NCBI GenBank assembly: GCA_964403935.1
Contig: CAYOIB010000006.1
Span: 7,247 to 71,246 of the forward strand
DNA: 64,000 bases
Reading direction: 5' to 3'
Origin: SLLG01 sp964403935
Lineage (GTDB): Bacteria > Verrucomicrobiota > Verrucomicrobiia > Opitutales > Oceanipulchritudinaceae
The translations under genes and the position numbers were made by a program. The notes beneath the pieces were generated by a model. The model was given only the letters and a program-made list of their open reading frames with translations, was not told where the DNA came from and did no database searches. Below are positions 25,459 to 34,268 of this stretch, in pieces. How positions within the stretch are numbered: the first letter of the stretch is position 1; the number at the start of each line of letters is the position of its first letter.

Positions 25459-26580
25459 TTAGTGGGCTGGAACGCTCTCTGCGGCGTCGACAGAATCGTG
25501 GAATTCCCAGCCGGCAGTCTCTTCAAAGCCCTTACCCTGATTCTTGATGCTTTCGTTACCGACGAGCGAATGCTGCAGGGAGAGGTCGCGGCAGGATTGC
25601 ATGATGACCAGGACCTGCTTGATGACACCAACTTCAAGGCGCTGGACGTCCTTCAGGTCGACGATTACTTGTGAGACTCCGGAATCAACCGCTTCTCCGA
25701 GCTTGCGGGAAAGGTTGGTGGAAATCTCGGAGAGATCGATGGCGGTCGGCTTCTCAGGAAAGCGTATGACTGCGTGTTTTTCGCCCTGGTTGTAATAACG
25801 CGGAGCCATGTCGAGGTTCATGGTCCGGGCAATCTTTGCCTCAAGCTCATCCATTTCGAGGGGCTTTGTGACGATGGCCGAGAATCCTGCCTGTTGGGCC
25901 CGATTGAATCGGCTGAGGTCGGTTTTCACCACCATCCCGACAACGGGGACGCTCTTGGTGCGACGGTTGCTGCGAATAACCTGGAAGAGTTCAAATGAGG
26001 TTTCGTCCGGCAGGCTCAGGCTGACAAGAAAGAGGTCCACCTTGTTGTTTTGAGCGTAATCGATGGCGGACCAGGTATTGTTGGATTCATGGATGACCCA
26101 GGGCGTCTCGCTGAGGCCATCGCGGATCTGCTGCACGATAGCCGGTTTGTCTTCCACCAAGAGGATCTGGACCTCATCCAGAATGGTCCGTCGGGCGGCG
26201 ACTTCTTCAGTCGCCAGGCGCAGATCGATGACACGCCCCACTTTTTCAATCAGAACATCCTCCTTAAACGGCTTCACGATATAATCGCGCACGCCGATTT
26301 TGGCGATTTTCAGGACACTATCGCGCCCGCCTTCGGCGGTCAGCATGATGATGGGAATGGATTTCAGCTCCGGGTTCGACTTGATCTTGGTCAGCATTTC
26401 GACGCCATCCATGACGGGCATTGTCACGTCTAAAAGGATGAGGTCGGGAATCTCCTTCGCGGCGATGGCGAGTCCCTCAACGCCATTTGAGGCTTCGAGA
26501 ATGGTGAGGTCGTATTGTTTGAACGCTTTGCGGACGATAATCCTGACGGTCTTTGAGTCGTCTACCGTGAGAAGTTTCAT
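25459..26580 (-). CDS. Tandem receiver protein with a degenerate second receiver and a STAS domain
   Basis: The 373-residue protein begins at ATG 26580 with a CAGGAATC ribosome site upstream. Receiver 1 (about 1-120) is complete: VDDSKTVR acidic pocket, LILLDVTMPVMDG phospho-aspartate, and the KPF lysine. Receiver 2 (about 135-255) has the pocket (LLVEDKP) and lysine (TKPLE), but the phosphorylation site reads LFLVSLSLPDE, with serine in place of aspartate. A STAS-like domain (about 265-350) follows, with VIVDLKDVQRLEVGVIKQVL. The gene lies between the CheX-like gene and cheA, so receiver 1 is a plausible CheA target. I know no named protein with exactly this layout. Confidence 0.85.
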   Translation of the reverse strand: MKLLTVDDSKTVRIIVRKAFKQYDLTILEASNGVEGLAIAAKEIPDLILLDVTMPVMDGVEMLTKIKSNPELKSIPIIMLTAEGGRDSVLKIAKIGVRDYIVKPFKEDVLIEKVGRVIDLRLATEEVAARRTILDEVQILLVEDKPAIVQQIRDGLSETPWVIHESNNTWSAIDYAQNNKVDLFLVSLSLPDETSFELFQVIRSNRRTKSVPVVGMVVKTDLSRFNRAQQAGFSAIVTKPLEMDELEAKIARTMNLDMAPRYYNQGEKHAVIRFPEKPTAIDLSEISTNLSRKLGEAVDSGVSQVIVDLKDVQRLEVGVIKQVLVIMQSCRDLSLQHSLVGNESIKNQGKGFEETAGWEFHDSVDAAESVPAH

Positions 26581-26624
26581 AGAGATTGATTCCTGAATTA
26601 AAAGCGGTGGGGAAGAGCGGTGCC

Positions 26625-27152
26625 TTATTCCCCGGGCTTCATGAGGATGTCGTAGGCGAGATCGTCTTCGCCACACTTAAAGTAAAAGACCTGGCGTTCG
26701 GCGGAGCGGACGGGCTCGACGACGAAATTACTGCCGCGAAGAATGGAAGGAATGGTGAGGCGGCAGGCATAGCCTTCTTGGTCCAGCTGATTCTTGAACT
26801 GGCCCACGACCATGTTGCTGATCTCCCCAATGACATCGTTGACCATGTCCTCGCTCTCCACCTCTTGCTCGGTCATTCCCAACATTCTCGAAGCGAGGCG
26901 GGTGGCGAAGTGATAGGTCATGTATAAATAGACCATTCCCGTGATTCGCCCGACAAAGCCGACGTTGCCCACGACCAGGCTCTCGCCGCGAGCGGTCACC
27001 GGTATGTAATCCACCGGCACGCCATTGCAGTCCATCGAAGAGGTTCCGCACAAGTCGACCTTGAGGTCGAGCATGGTGTGAAACACACTCGAGACCGAGT
27101 TTGAGACCATCCGTTCGAATTGGGCCGTATCAATGGGAAGCGTTGAGATCAT
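26625..27152 (-). CDS. CheX-like chemotaxis phosphatase domain protein
   Basis: This 175-residue protein is a CheX/CheC-family domain, which dephosphorylates CheY-type receivers. The catalytic ExxN motif is present in DVIGEISNMVVGQFKNQL. The surrounding fold pattern (VVGNVGFVGRITGMVYLYM, and MLGMTEQEVESEDMVNDVIG) fits. I start it at ATG 27152. A frame reaching to 27347 exists, but its extra residues are Arg/Ser-rich and do not look like protein. It precedes the dual receiver gene by 44 nt, its likely substrate. Confidence 0.85.
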   Translation of the reverse strand: MISTLPIDTAQFERMVSNSVSSVFHTMLDLKVDLCGTSSMDCNGVPVDYIPVTARGESLVVGNVGFVGRITGMVYLYMTYHFATRLASRMLGMTEQEVESEDMVNDVIGEISNMVVGQFKNQLDQEGYACRLTIPSILRGSNFVVEPVRSAERQVFYFKCGEDDLAYDILMKPGE

Positions 27153-27202
27153 GGTTGGTGATAAATGCCGTTCCGAGGCCGATCTGCGGCTCGCAGCGGG
27201 AA

Positions 27203-27484
27203 TTAGGAGAGGGGTTCGCCAAAAAGAGTCTCCGCCATGCGCGCCGCGACCACGGCATCGGGATAATTCGGATCGGCCAGAAGAGCTTTTCCGCGCGCGA
27301 TGGCTTCGGGTCTGATTTCCGGTAAGCCCTCGAGTCGCTCGACCCAAGACGATGGGGGGGCGGCTGTGGACTGAGCGGGTTTGTCTGTCGAGGATGGTGT
27401 AGCGGATTCGCTCACGGTTGCTTTCGGCTTGAGGGCCGGGAGCGAAGGGCGGTGCAGTGGGTTGTTGAAATGGATTTCTGTCAT
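27203..27484 (-). CDS. FlgM-like putative anti-sigma-28 factor
   Basis: The 93-residue protein has a disordered Pro/Ser/Ala-rich N-terminal half and a helical C-terminus, IRPEAIARGKALLADPNYPD followed by AVVAARMAETLF. This matches the FlgM pattern (IR-x-x-V-x-x-x-K with a short Y-containing loop and a final helix), the part that holds sigma-28. It starts at ATG 27484; a TTG at 27514 is in frame but less likely. A sigma-28-like promoter (27501-27527) immediately upstream would give the negative feedback typical of FlgM. The family call is from pattern and context, not from a search. Confidence 0.6.
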   Translation of the reverse strand: MTEIHFNNPLHRPSLPALKPKATVSESATPSSTDKPAQSTAAPPSSWVERLEGLPEIRPEAIARGKALLADPNYPDAVVAARMAETLFGEPLS

Positions 27485-27645
27485 GGTGTAGGTACCTGTA
27501 GCTACGGCAGTCAAAGCGCTTGCTTTAGCTCATTAATCCATGAAAGGCCCATCATTTGCCTTTTGAAACTAGGGTCAATCACTTATGCCCGGAGCTTCTG
27601 AAATTCTTTTCCAAGCCCTTGGAGGCCGGTCCTCAGGCGGCGGAT
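27485..27645. other. Intergenic region upstream of the FlgM-like gene
   Basis: The gap contains the sigma-28-like element at 27501-27527 and a CCAAG/CTTGG hairpin near 27612-27623 just after the PAS-protein stop. The hairpin lacks a T-run, so it would be a weak terminator at best. I see no gene. Confidence 0.5.
27501..27527 (-). promoter_or_regulatory. Sigma-28-like promoter before the FlgM-like gene
   Basis: On the minus strand TAAA (27524-27527) is followed after exactly 15 nt by GCCGTAGC (27501-27508). The enterobacterial consensus is TAAA-N15-GCCGATAA, so the -35 box, spacing and first half of the -10 box match. The predicted start would be about 10 nt before the ATG at 27484. Confidence 0.45.
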
Positions 27646-29490
27646 TCAGTTATGAGGGGCTGCAGGGGCGAGGGCATTTAGAAGGGCTCGGCCTTCATAA
27701 GGGTAGTTTATGGCCCGGGGGCCAGAGGTGACGTCCGCGCGGGAGTCAGCTTTGCCGTCGGTGTGGAGCAGGACGATGGGCAGGCAGTTTTCGTCACGGT
27801 GGAGGCGCACCTCATAGACCAGATCGAAGTCGAGGGCGTCCGGGTGATCCGCCTGAAGGATGAGGGCATGGAACTCCTCTCCTTTGCGGAGGCGATGAAT
27901 GGCGTCGGCTGGAGAGTCAGCAAACATGCATTCCAAGTGTTCTGCGCTAAGAAGTTCGCGGCACCAGTTGGTGAGTTTCGGGTCGATGCTGACGACAAGC
28001 ACGGGCTGAGGGAGAGGGGACGGCGCTGGGGAACCGCTCTCTTGACTGGGTCGTTTTTCAGGTTCCTGGGAGGGAAGCGCCCGTCCATTGGGAAAGGCGA
28101 CGGATTGGGGCGCAGGTTTCCCTTCGAGCGCGGGCGTTCTTTCCTGACCGGGGCATCCGAAGCATCGGCAATCCATCGAGAACTCAAAAACAGAACTTCC
28201 ATCTTCGCGGTGACGGTACCCGAGTTGTCCTCCAAGTGCCTGAGCGAGGCGCAGAGCGATATTGATGTGAAAATCGGTCTCGGGTTTGGGTGCTTGGCGC
28301 GCGGTGGAATTGGAAACTGTCCGCAGGTCCAGTTGGCGCGCTCCGGCAACAATCATCTGGATGGACACCTGTCGAAGCTGCCCTCGGGGCCTTGATGGGT
28401 CCCCTTTTGTTTTTTTTGGGGTGGATGCCGCATCAGCGGGTTCCGAATGCTCGAGAAAGACACTTATGCGGGGGCTCTCCAGGTGATCGCGGGCGTAGGC
28501 CAAAACGGTGTTGAGGATCCATTGAACGTGCGCGGGATCAAAGAGAGCGACCAAGGGGTGGGGAAATCTTCTGGTGAAGAAGAGGTCTATCTGGCCATCC
28601 GTTTCCCGCACCTGCCGGCTTTCGACGAATTCGGCGACAAACTGATTCCAATCAAGGGGCTGCGGACGGATCCCGAGGTCTTTCGACTCAATGCGCCGAA
28701 GAAGTTCCGCGGTGTGCAGGAACCGTTCGAGCTGGCGCCCACCGCGCAGGATTTCATCGACGTATTCCTGTTCAGCCGGAGGAAGATTCTGCCCCTGTGA
28801 AAGAAGGTTGGCGAAACCGGTAATGAGTCGGGATGTTGCTTCAAGCTCCTCATGAGTGCCGGGGGATGTCGGAGCCGGTGGGGCGGCAACTGGAGACAAA
28901 GGCGGGACTTTCGCGAGTGCTTCAGAGGTATTCGGCGTGCCCTCGCGGACGGCAATGGCAACAGCCATGGGATTACGGGAAATCAGGCTCAGGGTCACCC
29001 GCGTGGGAAATTGGGAACCATCCTTGCGCAAACCGATGGCGCGGTGCTCCAGGCCGAGCGCTTGCTGTCCGGAGAGAATGTGTTTGCCGGCGAGGTCCTC
29101 GCAACTTCCCGGCAGGGTCAAAAAGCGGTCCAAAGGCTGTCTTTCAAAAGCTTCAGCAGCGTAGCCAAACATAACCGAGGCTGTTCGGTTGGCAGACACG
29201 ATATGTTCGGAAGCATCGAGTCGAAAAATTGCTTCTGCCAAAAAGTCGACGACATCCAGCGCAGATGCCTTCGGTGCCGTGTGGATGGGGTCGGCGACCT
29301 CGGCAGGAGGCGCGGGAGGGGATGCGATACCTTGGGTGTCAGAGGCCGGAGCCGTTGTGGTGGACTTGTTGTTTCTCCGCGGATATATTCGCAATACGAT
29401 GGAGGCTACAAGGCAGGCAAAAAGCAGAAGGGTCCCGCCCAAACCCCACGAAGGGGGCACATGAGGAATGAAATTCAGCAGGGCGTCCAT
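27646..29490 (-). CDS. Membrane PAS protein with degenerate kinase and receiver modules
   Basis: The 614-residue protein has one N-terminal membrane helix (about 17-35), a PAS domain (about 78-185; FLAEAIFRLDASEHIVSANR) and a histidine-kinase-like dimerisation region (about 210-265). That region keeps the ITGFANLL turn but lacks the H-E-x-x-x-P box. An ATPase-like domain with a poorly conserved N-box follows. The C-terminal receiver-like domain (about 495-610) lacks the phospho-aspartate (ALILQADHPD). A CRCFGCPG cysteine cluster sits between the last two modules. It probably acts as a signalling scaffold rather than an enzyme. It lies 4 nt after the HDOD gene. Confidence 0.7.
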   Translation of the reverse strand: MDALLNFIPHVPPSWGLGGTLLLFACLVASIVLRIYPRRNNKSTTTAPASDTQGIASPPAPPAEVADPIHTAPKASALDVVDFLAEAIFRLDASEHIVSANRTASVMFGYAAEAFERQPLDRFLTLPGSCEDLAGKHILSGQQALGLEHRAIGLRKDGSQFPTRVTLSLISRNPMAVAIAVREGTPNTSEALAKVPPLSPVAAPPAPTSPGTHEELEATSRLITGFANLLSQGQNLPPAEQEYVDEILRGGRQLERFLHTAELLRRIESKDLGIRPQPLDWNQFVAEFVESRQVRETDGQIDLFFTRRFPHPLVALFDPAHVQWILNTVLAYARDHLESPRISVFLEHSEPADAASTPKKTKGDPSRPRGQLRQVSIQMIVAGARQLDLRTVSNSTARQAPKPETDFHINIALRLAQALGGQLGYRHREDGSSVFEFSMDCRCFGCPGQERTPALEGKPAPQSVAFPNGRALPSQEPEKRPSQESGSPAPSPLPQPVLVVSIDPKLTNWCRELLSAEHLECMFADSPADAIHRLRKGEEFHALILQADHPDALDFDLVYEVRLHRDENCLPIVLLHTDGKADSRADVTSGPRAINYPYEGRALLNALAPAAPHN

Positions 29491-29494
29491 GCGT

Positions 29495-30811
29495 TTAAGG
29501 CCGGGGTTGAAATCCGTCCTTGTTTTGGGGGTTCAAGGGTGCTTGATCAAGAGTATCCGGAATCATTTCCAGAACAGGGACATTCTGTCCAAATGTCAAA
29601 AGCATCAGTTCGTCGAGTTCCCGTCGTACTTCGGGAAGTTGTTGCAGAATCAGGGATTCCATGCGAGCCAACGTGGCTTGTCGGTCCGCGCGTGCGGTGG
29701 CCTGCGGGTAGAGCAGGGTGATGCATCGCTCCAGGTCATCAGGTGCCTCAAGGGTTGGATTGCCGCTGTAGCCGAGCCCAAAGCGTCGTGAAAAATGATT
29801 CGCAAGAAAGACGAGACAAACGGTGGTAAGCGAATCGGGCGGGCAGGTATCCGGGAATGAATGGTGTGCGATGGAATCCGCGATGGGATCAGGAAGATTC
29901 TGTGCGGCGGCAAAGGAGCGGCCCACTTCTTCGTGATCGAGTCCGAAAATGTGGCGTTCGACGGAGCGCAGGTTGAGTGAATGAACGACGGTGACCCGGA
30001 GAATATTCAGGTAGACTTCGGGATAAAGGGAAGCGAGGAGAACCTTGCCGATATCGTGCAGGAGGCCGGCGGAGTAGGCGTGGGGCAGATCTTGCAGGCC
30101 CATGATGTCGCCCAGACGCTCAGCCAGCAAGGCGGCGGCAAAGGCGTGGCCCCAGAGGTGGCGCAGATCGAATCCGTCCGCGAGTTGCTTGAGCTCCGCA
30201 AAAGCGCTGAGCGATTGAGCCATAAAGCGCACCCGATCGACCCCCAGCATGAACATGGCGTGCTCAATATCGAGAATTGGCTGAGCGGAATGAAGGTAGG
30301 CAGAGTTGGCCATTTTCAGAACCTTGGCATGAAGGCCGAGGTCGCGCCGAACGAGGTCGGCCATTTCTGCCAGCGGGCAGATGGTCGAGCGACTCGCTGC
30401 CTGGAAACTCCATGCAATTGATTTCAGGACGGGGATGTTTGCCACGGATTCTACCGCTGTGGCCACTTGCGACGGATCGAAGCGGGGAAGGTCTTCATAC
30501 GGATCGATTGCGGTGGAAGGAGGCTCGCAGGAGAGCGCTTCGCCGTCCGGTCCTGGGCCGCGGTCGAGCATCTCGGCAACGGCATCGAGATTGTAGCGCC
30601 AACGAAGCCGGTCCGCCAATGCAGCGTCCGCAGCTGTGGATTGGGTGTTATTGGTCACAGGTTCCACCGGAGGTGCGGGCGAGGCGGCGTCTGCGGTGAC
30701 GGCGACCGTTGGTTCGACTGAGCGTTCCGGAGCGGGCGACGGACGCCGACGGAACCTGGTTCTAAGCCAGGTCCACCACGTGCGGAGGTGTTGGAAGCCG
30801 GAAGCTATCAT
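29495..30811 (-). CDS. HDOD domain protein
   Basis: The 438-residue protein has a variable N-terminal region of about 110 residues and then an HDOD domain (about 115-330). The domain includes LGLHAKVLKMANSAYLHSAQ, FMLGVDRVRFMAQSLS and an intact GLLHDIGKVLLA motif (His/Asp about 252-253). HDOD proteins are regulatory domains often found near chemotaxis and flagellar genes; most are not proven enzymes. The HD pair here is retained, so catalysis cannot be excluded. It heads the minus-strand regulatory group and is divergent from the ABC transporter at 31097. Confidence 0.85.
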   Translation of the reverse strand: MIASGFQHLRTWWTWLRTRFRRRPSPAPERSVEPTVAVTADAASPAPPVEPVTNNTQSTAADAALADRLRWRYNLDAVAEMLDRGPGPDGEALSCEPPSTAIDPYEDLPRFDPSQVATAVESVANIPVLKSIAWSFQAASRSTICPLAEMADLVRRDLGLHAKVLKMANSAYLHSAQPILDIEHAMFMLGVDRVRFMAQSLSAFAELKQLADGFDLRHLWGHAFAAALLAERLGDIMGLQDLPHAYSAGLLHDIGKVLLASLYPEVYLNILRVTVVHSLNLRSVERHIFGLDHEEVGRSFAAAQNLPDPIADSIAHHSFPDTCPPDSLTTVCLVFLANHFSRRFGLGYSGNPTLEAPDDLERCITLLYPQATARADRQATLARMESLILQQLPEVRRELDELMLLTFGQNVPVLEMIPDTLDQAPLNPQNKDGFQPRP

Positions 30812-31052
30812 TTGGTTCTATTGTGTCCTGCAGTCCATGCACACCATGGGGTGAAAGCGTGGTGTTCCCGACTCCGGCAACACATAAGCCATCAACGGAA
30901 CCAGGTGAGGCGCGCAAAGCAGAAGTGAGTTCGTCAGGACCAAGGGGAAAGGGCGAGTCGCTTTTTCGGCCAGGCAGCGATCCATTTGGGCATTGATAAT
31001 GTGAGCCGATCGTTGTTGGTAAGGAGGGCCGGCCGGGCGCGCTCAATTCTCA

Positions 31053-31068
31053 GCGTCAATATTGACGC
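31053..31068. promoter_or_regulatory. 16-bp perfect palindrome upstream of the NatA-like gene
   Basis: GCGTCAATATTGACGC is a perfect inverted repeat 28 nt before the ATG at 31097. It lies in the 285-bp divergent gap (30812-31096), which otherwise shows no gene. The length and symmetry suit a dimeric repressor site. The regulator is unknown and not encoded next to it. Confidence 0.45.
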
Positions 31069-31096
31069 AGGTTCGTGGGCTCAGCCTAATGGCGCG

Positions 31097-32047
31097 ATGA
31101 ATCGGGCGGTGCAACTGGAGGGGGTGTCGAAGTCGTTTCGCGGGCATCGCGCGGTGGCGGCGTTGGATCTGGAGGTGCCGGAAGGGGCGATTTATGGGTT
31201 TATTGGTCCAAATGGGTCGGGCAAGACGACGACTTTGAGGATGATTCTTCGCATGATTCTGCCCGATTGCGGACGGATCGAAGTCCTCGGATCGGATCGG
31301 GGTGGGGCGTCGAGGCGTGATGTCGCCTACCTTCCGGAGGAACGGGGGCTGTATCGGAAGGTGACCGTAAAGCGTCAGTTGGTTTACTTTGCCCGGATCA
31401 AGGGCATGGGGCGGAGCGAGGCGGCCCGGGCGGCGGATTTCTGGTTGGAACGCTTCGGGCTGGAAGCATGGGCGGGCCGCCGAACGGATGCGCTCTCCAA
31501 GGGAATGACGCAGAAGGTGCAGTTTGCTGCGACTGTTCTGACCCGTCCCCGCCTGATCATCCTCGATGAGCCGTTTTCAGGGCTCGATCCGGTGAATTCG
31601 GAGATCCTGCGATCCATCATCTTCGAACTGCGGGAGGCGGGCGCGACCCTGCTTTTCTCGACGCATGATATGCGGCTGGCGGAAGAGATGTGCGATCGGG
31701 TCCTGATGATCTATCGCGGCCGGAAGGTGCTGGACGGATCGGTCGGAGGCATCCGTTCGCGTTACGGTCGGGACACCCTGGTGATGGACTTGGAAGATGG
31801 TAACAATTGGTCTCCGCTCGGGATCGAAGGCGTCCTGAATTATCGTGCACGGGCGCAGGGTTTTGAGATCCAGTTCGAGGGAGATCCTCAGAGGCTCCTT
31901 CGATCGGCTCTTGGATCGGGCGGCATTCGACGATTTGAGCACACGTATCCCACGCTGCACGATATCTTTGTAAGGCTTGCTCGGCCTGAACCGGAAGAGG
32001 TCGCCACGCTGGCCACGGGAACGGCTTATCGGGAGAGCGAACCATGA
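31097..32047 (+). CDS. ABC exporter ATPase, NatA type
   Basis: The 316-residue protein is an ABC ATPase of the drug/sodium exporter group. It has Walker A GPNGSGKTTTLRM (about 35), a C-loop in the form ALSKGMTQKVQF (a known NatA-type variant of LSGGQ), Walker B LIILDEPFSGLD and the switch histidine in LLFSTHDM. A C-terminal domain of about 100 residues of the type found in NatA-like proteins follows. I start it at ATG 31097 rather than an upstream in-frame ATG at 30986, because the preceding 37 residues precede the ABC core. It overlaps the permease gene by 4 bp. Confidence 0.9.
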   Translation: MNRAVQLEGVSKSFRGHRAVAALDLEVPEGAIYGFIGPNGSGKTTTLRMILRMILPDCGRIEVLGSDRGGASRRDVAYLPEERGLYRKVTVKRQLVYFARIKGMGRSEAARAADFWLERFGLEAWAGRRTDALSKGMTQKVQFAATVLTRPRLIILDEPFSGLDPVNSEILRSIIFELREAGATLLFSTHDMRLAEEMCDRVLMIYRGRKVLDGSVGGIRSRYGRDTLVMDLEDGNNWSPLGIEGVLNYRARAQGFEIQFEGDPQRLLRSALGSGGIRRFEHTYPTLHDIFVRLARPEPEEVATLATGTAYRESEP

Positions 32048-33384
32048 TTGCTCGCGGTCGAACGAAGCCACCCGCAGCGGGCGGGCTCGGGGTCATTGGG
32101 ACGGTGGCGATGGCGGAATACCGGCGGGTTGTCTTCACCCGGTCGTTTCTAATCGGGCTGTTTTTGCCGTTGGTTCTATACGGAGGTTTGGGACTCGCCA
32201 TGCTCTGGTTGTCCGGGGCGGTGCCCGCAGACGATCGCCAGATCGCGGTGATCGACCGAACGGGTGTTCTGTTCGAAGGCCTTGAGACGGCGGTGACCCG
32301 CCGGGCGACGGCGCGGGTGGAGGGCTCGAGCCGGCCGAGGGCGGGGCTGAGGTTGCGGCAGGTTCCGGTGGCGGCCGAAGCGCCTGTAGATCTCCTTGAA
32401 TTGGTCCGGGAGGTGAGAGCCGGGGAGCTTTTTGCGATCCTTGAGATTGGGTCCGGCTATGCGAATTCAGCGAGCGCGAAGGATGCCTACCTCCGTTATT
32501 TCTCGGACTCACCGACCGAAGTGGAGACACCCGAATGGTTGAGGCGCACGCTGGAAGCAACAACGGAGCGACTTCGGTTCGAGCGGGTGGGGCTGAACGA
32601 GCGCGACATAAGAGCCCTGATGAGCCATGCGGCCCTGGAACGTCATCGTCTGCCCGAAGAAGATGCTCAGGGCAGACTTCATTATGTAGCGGATTCTCCT
32701 GAGATTGCGTTCTTGGTCCCGGTTGCGGTGGTTTTGCTCATGTTCATATCGATTCAGGTGGCGACTCCGGTTCTGCTCAACTCTGTCATTGAGGAGAAGA
32801 TGTATCGAATTTCCGAGGTGTTGCTATCGAGTCTGACGCCGTTTCAGCTCTTTGCCGGAAAGCTTGGCGGGGGCGCACTCGTCGGGATGACATTTTCGGC
32901 GGCCTATCTGCTTCCGCTTGGATTGAGCCTGGGCTTTTTTGATGGGGCGGTTGTGGTGCCGGCCGGGCTCTATGCCTGGTTCTTTCTCTTTTTGATCCTC
33001 GGGCTGCTTTCTTTCGGGTCCATCTTTACGGGGGTGAGCGCGGCCTGCCAGGATTTGAAAGATGCACAGAACTTCGCTTCGCCGGTTATGATCGTCATGA
33101 TTATCCCGTTGGTCCTGGCTGTGGCCCTGGCCCACGCTCCGGAGAGCGGGGTGGCGGTGGTGTTATCAATGCTTCCACCGTTTTCGCCCATGATCATGAC
33201 GATGCGTGTGGCGATCCCACCGGATCCGCCGCTCTGGCAGTTGCTTGTCGCCTTGGCTGGTAATCTGGTGTTCGCCTGGTTGGCGGTTTGGGGAGCGAGC
33301 CGGATCTTCCGCATTGGGATTCTTTCGCATGGGACGACTCCGTCCTTTCGGGAAGTGGTGCGTTGGCTCGGCCGCGACCCTTGA
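32044..33384 (+). CDS. ABC exporter permease, NatB type
   Basis: The 446-residue membrane protein is the partner of the preceding ATPase. It has an N-terminal membrane helix (about 33-55), a large extracytoplasmic domain (about 60-215), then five or six C-terminal helices. The NatB-type motif VIEEKMYRISEVLLSSLTPF follows the second helix and is the coupling segment. Substrate is unknown; family members export sodium or peptides or drugs. The ATGA overlap with the ATPase gene indicates a two-gene operon. Confidence 0.88.
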   Translation: MIARGRTKPPAAGGLGVIGTVAMAEYRRVVFTRSFLIGLFLPLVLYGGLGLAMLWLSGAVPADDRQIAVIDRTGVLFEGLETAVTRRATARVEGSSRPRAGLRLRQVPVAAEAPVDLLELVREVRAGELFAILEIGSGYANSASAKDAYLRYFSDSPTEVETPEWLRRTLEATTERLRFERVGLNERDIRALMSHAALERHRLPEEDAQGRLHYVADSPEIAFLVPVAVVLLMFISIQVATPVLLNSVIEEKMYRISEVLLSSLTPFQLFAGKLGGGALVGMTFSAAYLLPLGLSLGFFDGAVVVPAGLYAWFFLFLILGLLSFGSIFTGVSAACQDLKDAQNFASPVMIVMIIPLVLAVALAHAPESGVAVVLSMLPPFSPMIMTMRVAIPPDPPLWQLLVALAGNLVFAWLAVWGASRIFRIGILSHGTTPSFREVVRWLGRDP

Positions 33385-33476
33385 AGTCGGGAGATTGCCG
33401 GGGTGGGGGTGAGTGGTTCCAGAGTGCGCGGTCAAATTGCTTTGCCAGAGGATTGTGGCTTGGTAGCCCTCAGACC

Positions 33477-34256
33477 ATGTCCATCCTTCCCCAATCTTTT
33501 GCCTACTGGTGCTTCGCGGATCGCGGGGTGGCGCCCGATGCACTTTTTGCCGCCGCCGCGCGAATCGGTTACTCAGGGGTCGAGTTGCTCAGCCCGGAGC
33601 TCTGGCCCGTTGCACGCAAACACGGCTTGGCCATTGTGGGAATTGAAGGCCATCGCAGCCTCACCAGCGGAGTGAACCGGACGGAGAATGCGGCGCGTAT
33701 AGAAGCGGAACTGCGGGAACGAATCGAGACGGCCGTTGAATGGAACATTCCGATACTGATTTGCTTCAGTGGCAATCGGGCGGAGCTCTCCGATGAGGCT
33801 GGGGTCGAAGCCTCCGCCGATGTTCTCAGCCGCCTCGCGCCGGTGGCGGCGGACGCGGGTGTCGTTCTGGCGGTCGAGCTCCTCAACAGCCGCCGGGACC
33901 ATCCCGGCTACCACTGTGATCACACCGGTTGGGCGATTGCTCTTTGTCAACGGGTCAATTCGCCGGCGGTGCGTCTCCTCTACGACATTTACCATATGCA
34001 TGTCATGGGAGAGGACCTTCTCCAGACAATCGAGGAAGCACGACCCTGGACCGTTCACTACCACACTGCGGGCAACCCTGGGCGGGGTCCATTGAATGCG
34101 CCGGGCCAGGAGATCGACTACCCGACAGTCTTTCGAAAGATACGGGACATCGGTTACCACGGATTTATCGGGCATGAGTTTGTGCCCGCAGCGGATCCCA
34201 TCGAAGCGCTTCGGGAAGCCTATGAACTGACGGCCTTGGCACTGCAGGAGGTCTGA
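33477..34256 (+). CDS. Hydroxypyruvate isomerase-like TIM-barrel protein
   Basis: The 259-residue protein belongs to the xylose-isomerase-like TIM-barrel (AP endonuclease 2) superfamily. The segments LAVELLNSRRDHPGYHCDHT, LLYDIYHMHVMGEDLLQTI and YHGFIGHEFVPA supply the metal-binding Glu, Asp, His and Glu residues. The DIYHMHVM pattern is close to that of hydroxypyruvate isomerase, which interconverts hydroxypyruvate and tartronate semialdehyde. No glyoxylate-pathway neighbours are present, so the exact substrate is open. The 63 codons upstream of ATG 33477 overlap the permease end and are not included. Confidence 0.75.
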   Translation: MSILPQSFAYWCFADRGVAPDALFAAAARIGYSGVELLSPELWPVARKHGLAIVGIEGHRSLTSGVNRTENAARIEAELRERIETAVEWNIPILICFSGNRAELSDEAGVEASADVLSRLAPVAADAGVVLAVELLNSRRDHPGYHCDHTGWAIALCQRVNSPAVRLLYDIYHMHVMGEDLLQTIEEARPWTVHYHTAGNPGRGPLNAPGQEIDYPTVFRKIRDIGYHGFIGHEFVPAADPIEALREAYELTALALQEV

Positions 34257-34268
34257 GGGCACATCAAT

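Noticed and set aside
27158..27175. A weak GG-N10-GC element before the CheX-like gene
   Set aside because: The bases around the GG and GC differ from the consensus in most positions and the gap is only 50 bp within an operon.
27153..27347. An extended start for the CheX-like gene at 27347
   Set aside because: The added 65 residues are Arg/Ser-rich and overlap the FlgM-like gene; the conserved domain begins after 27152.
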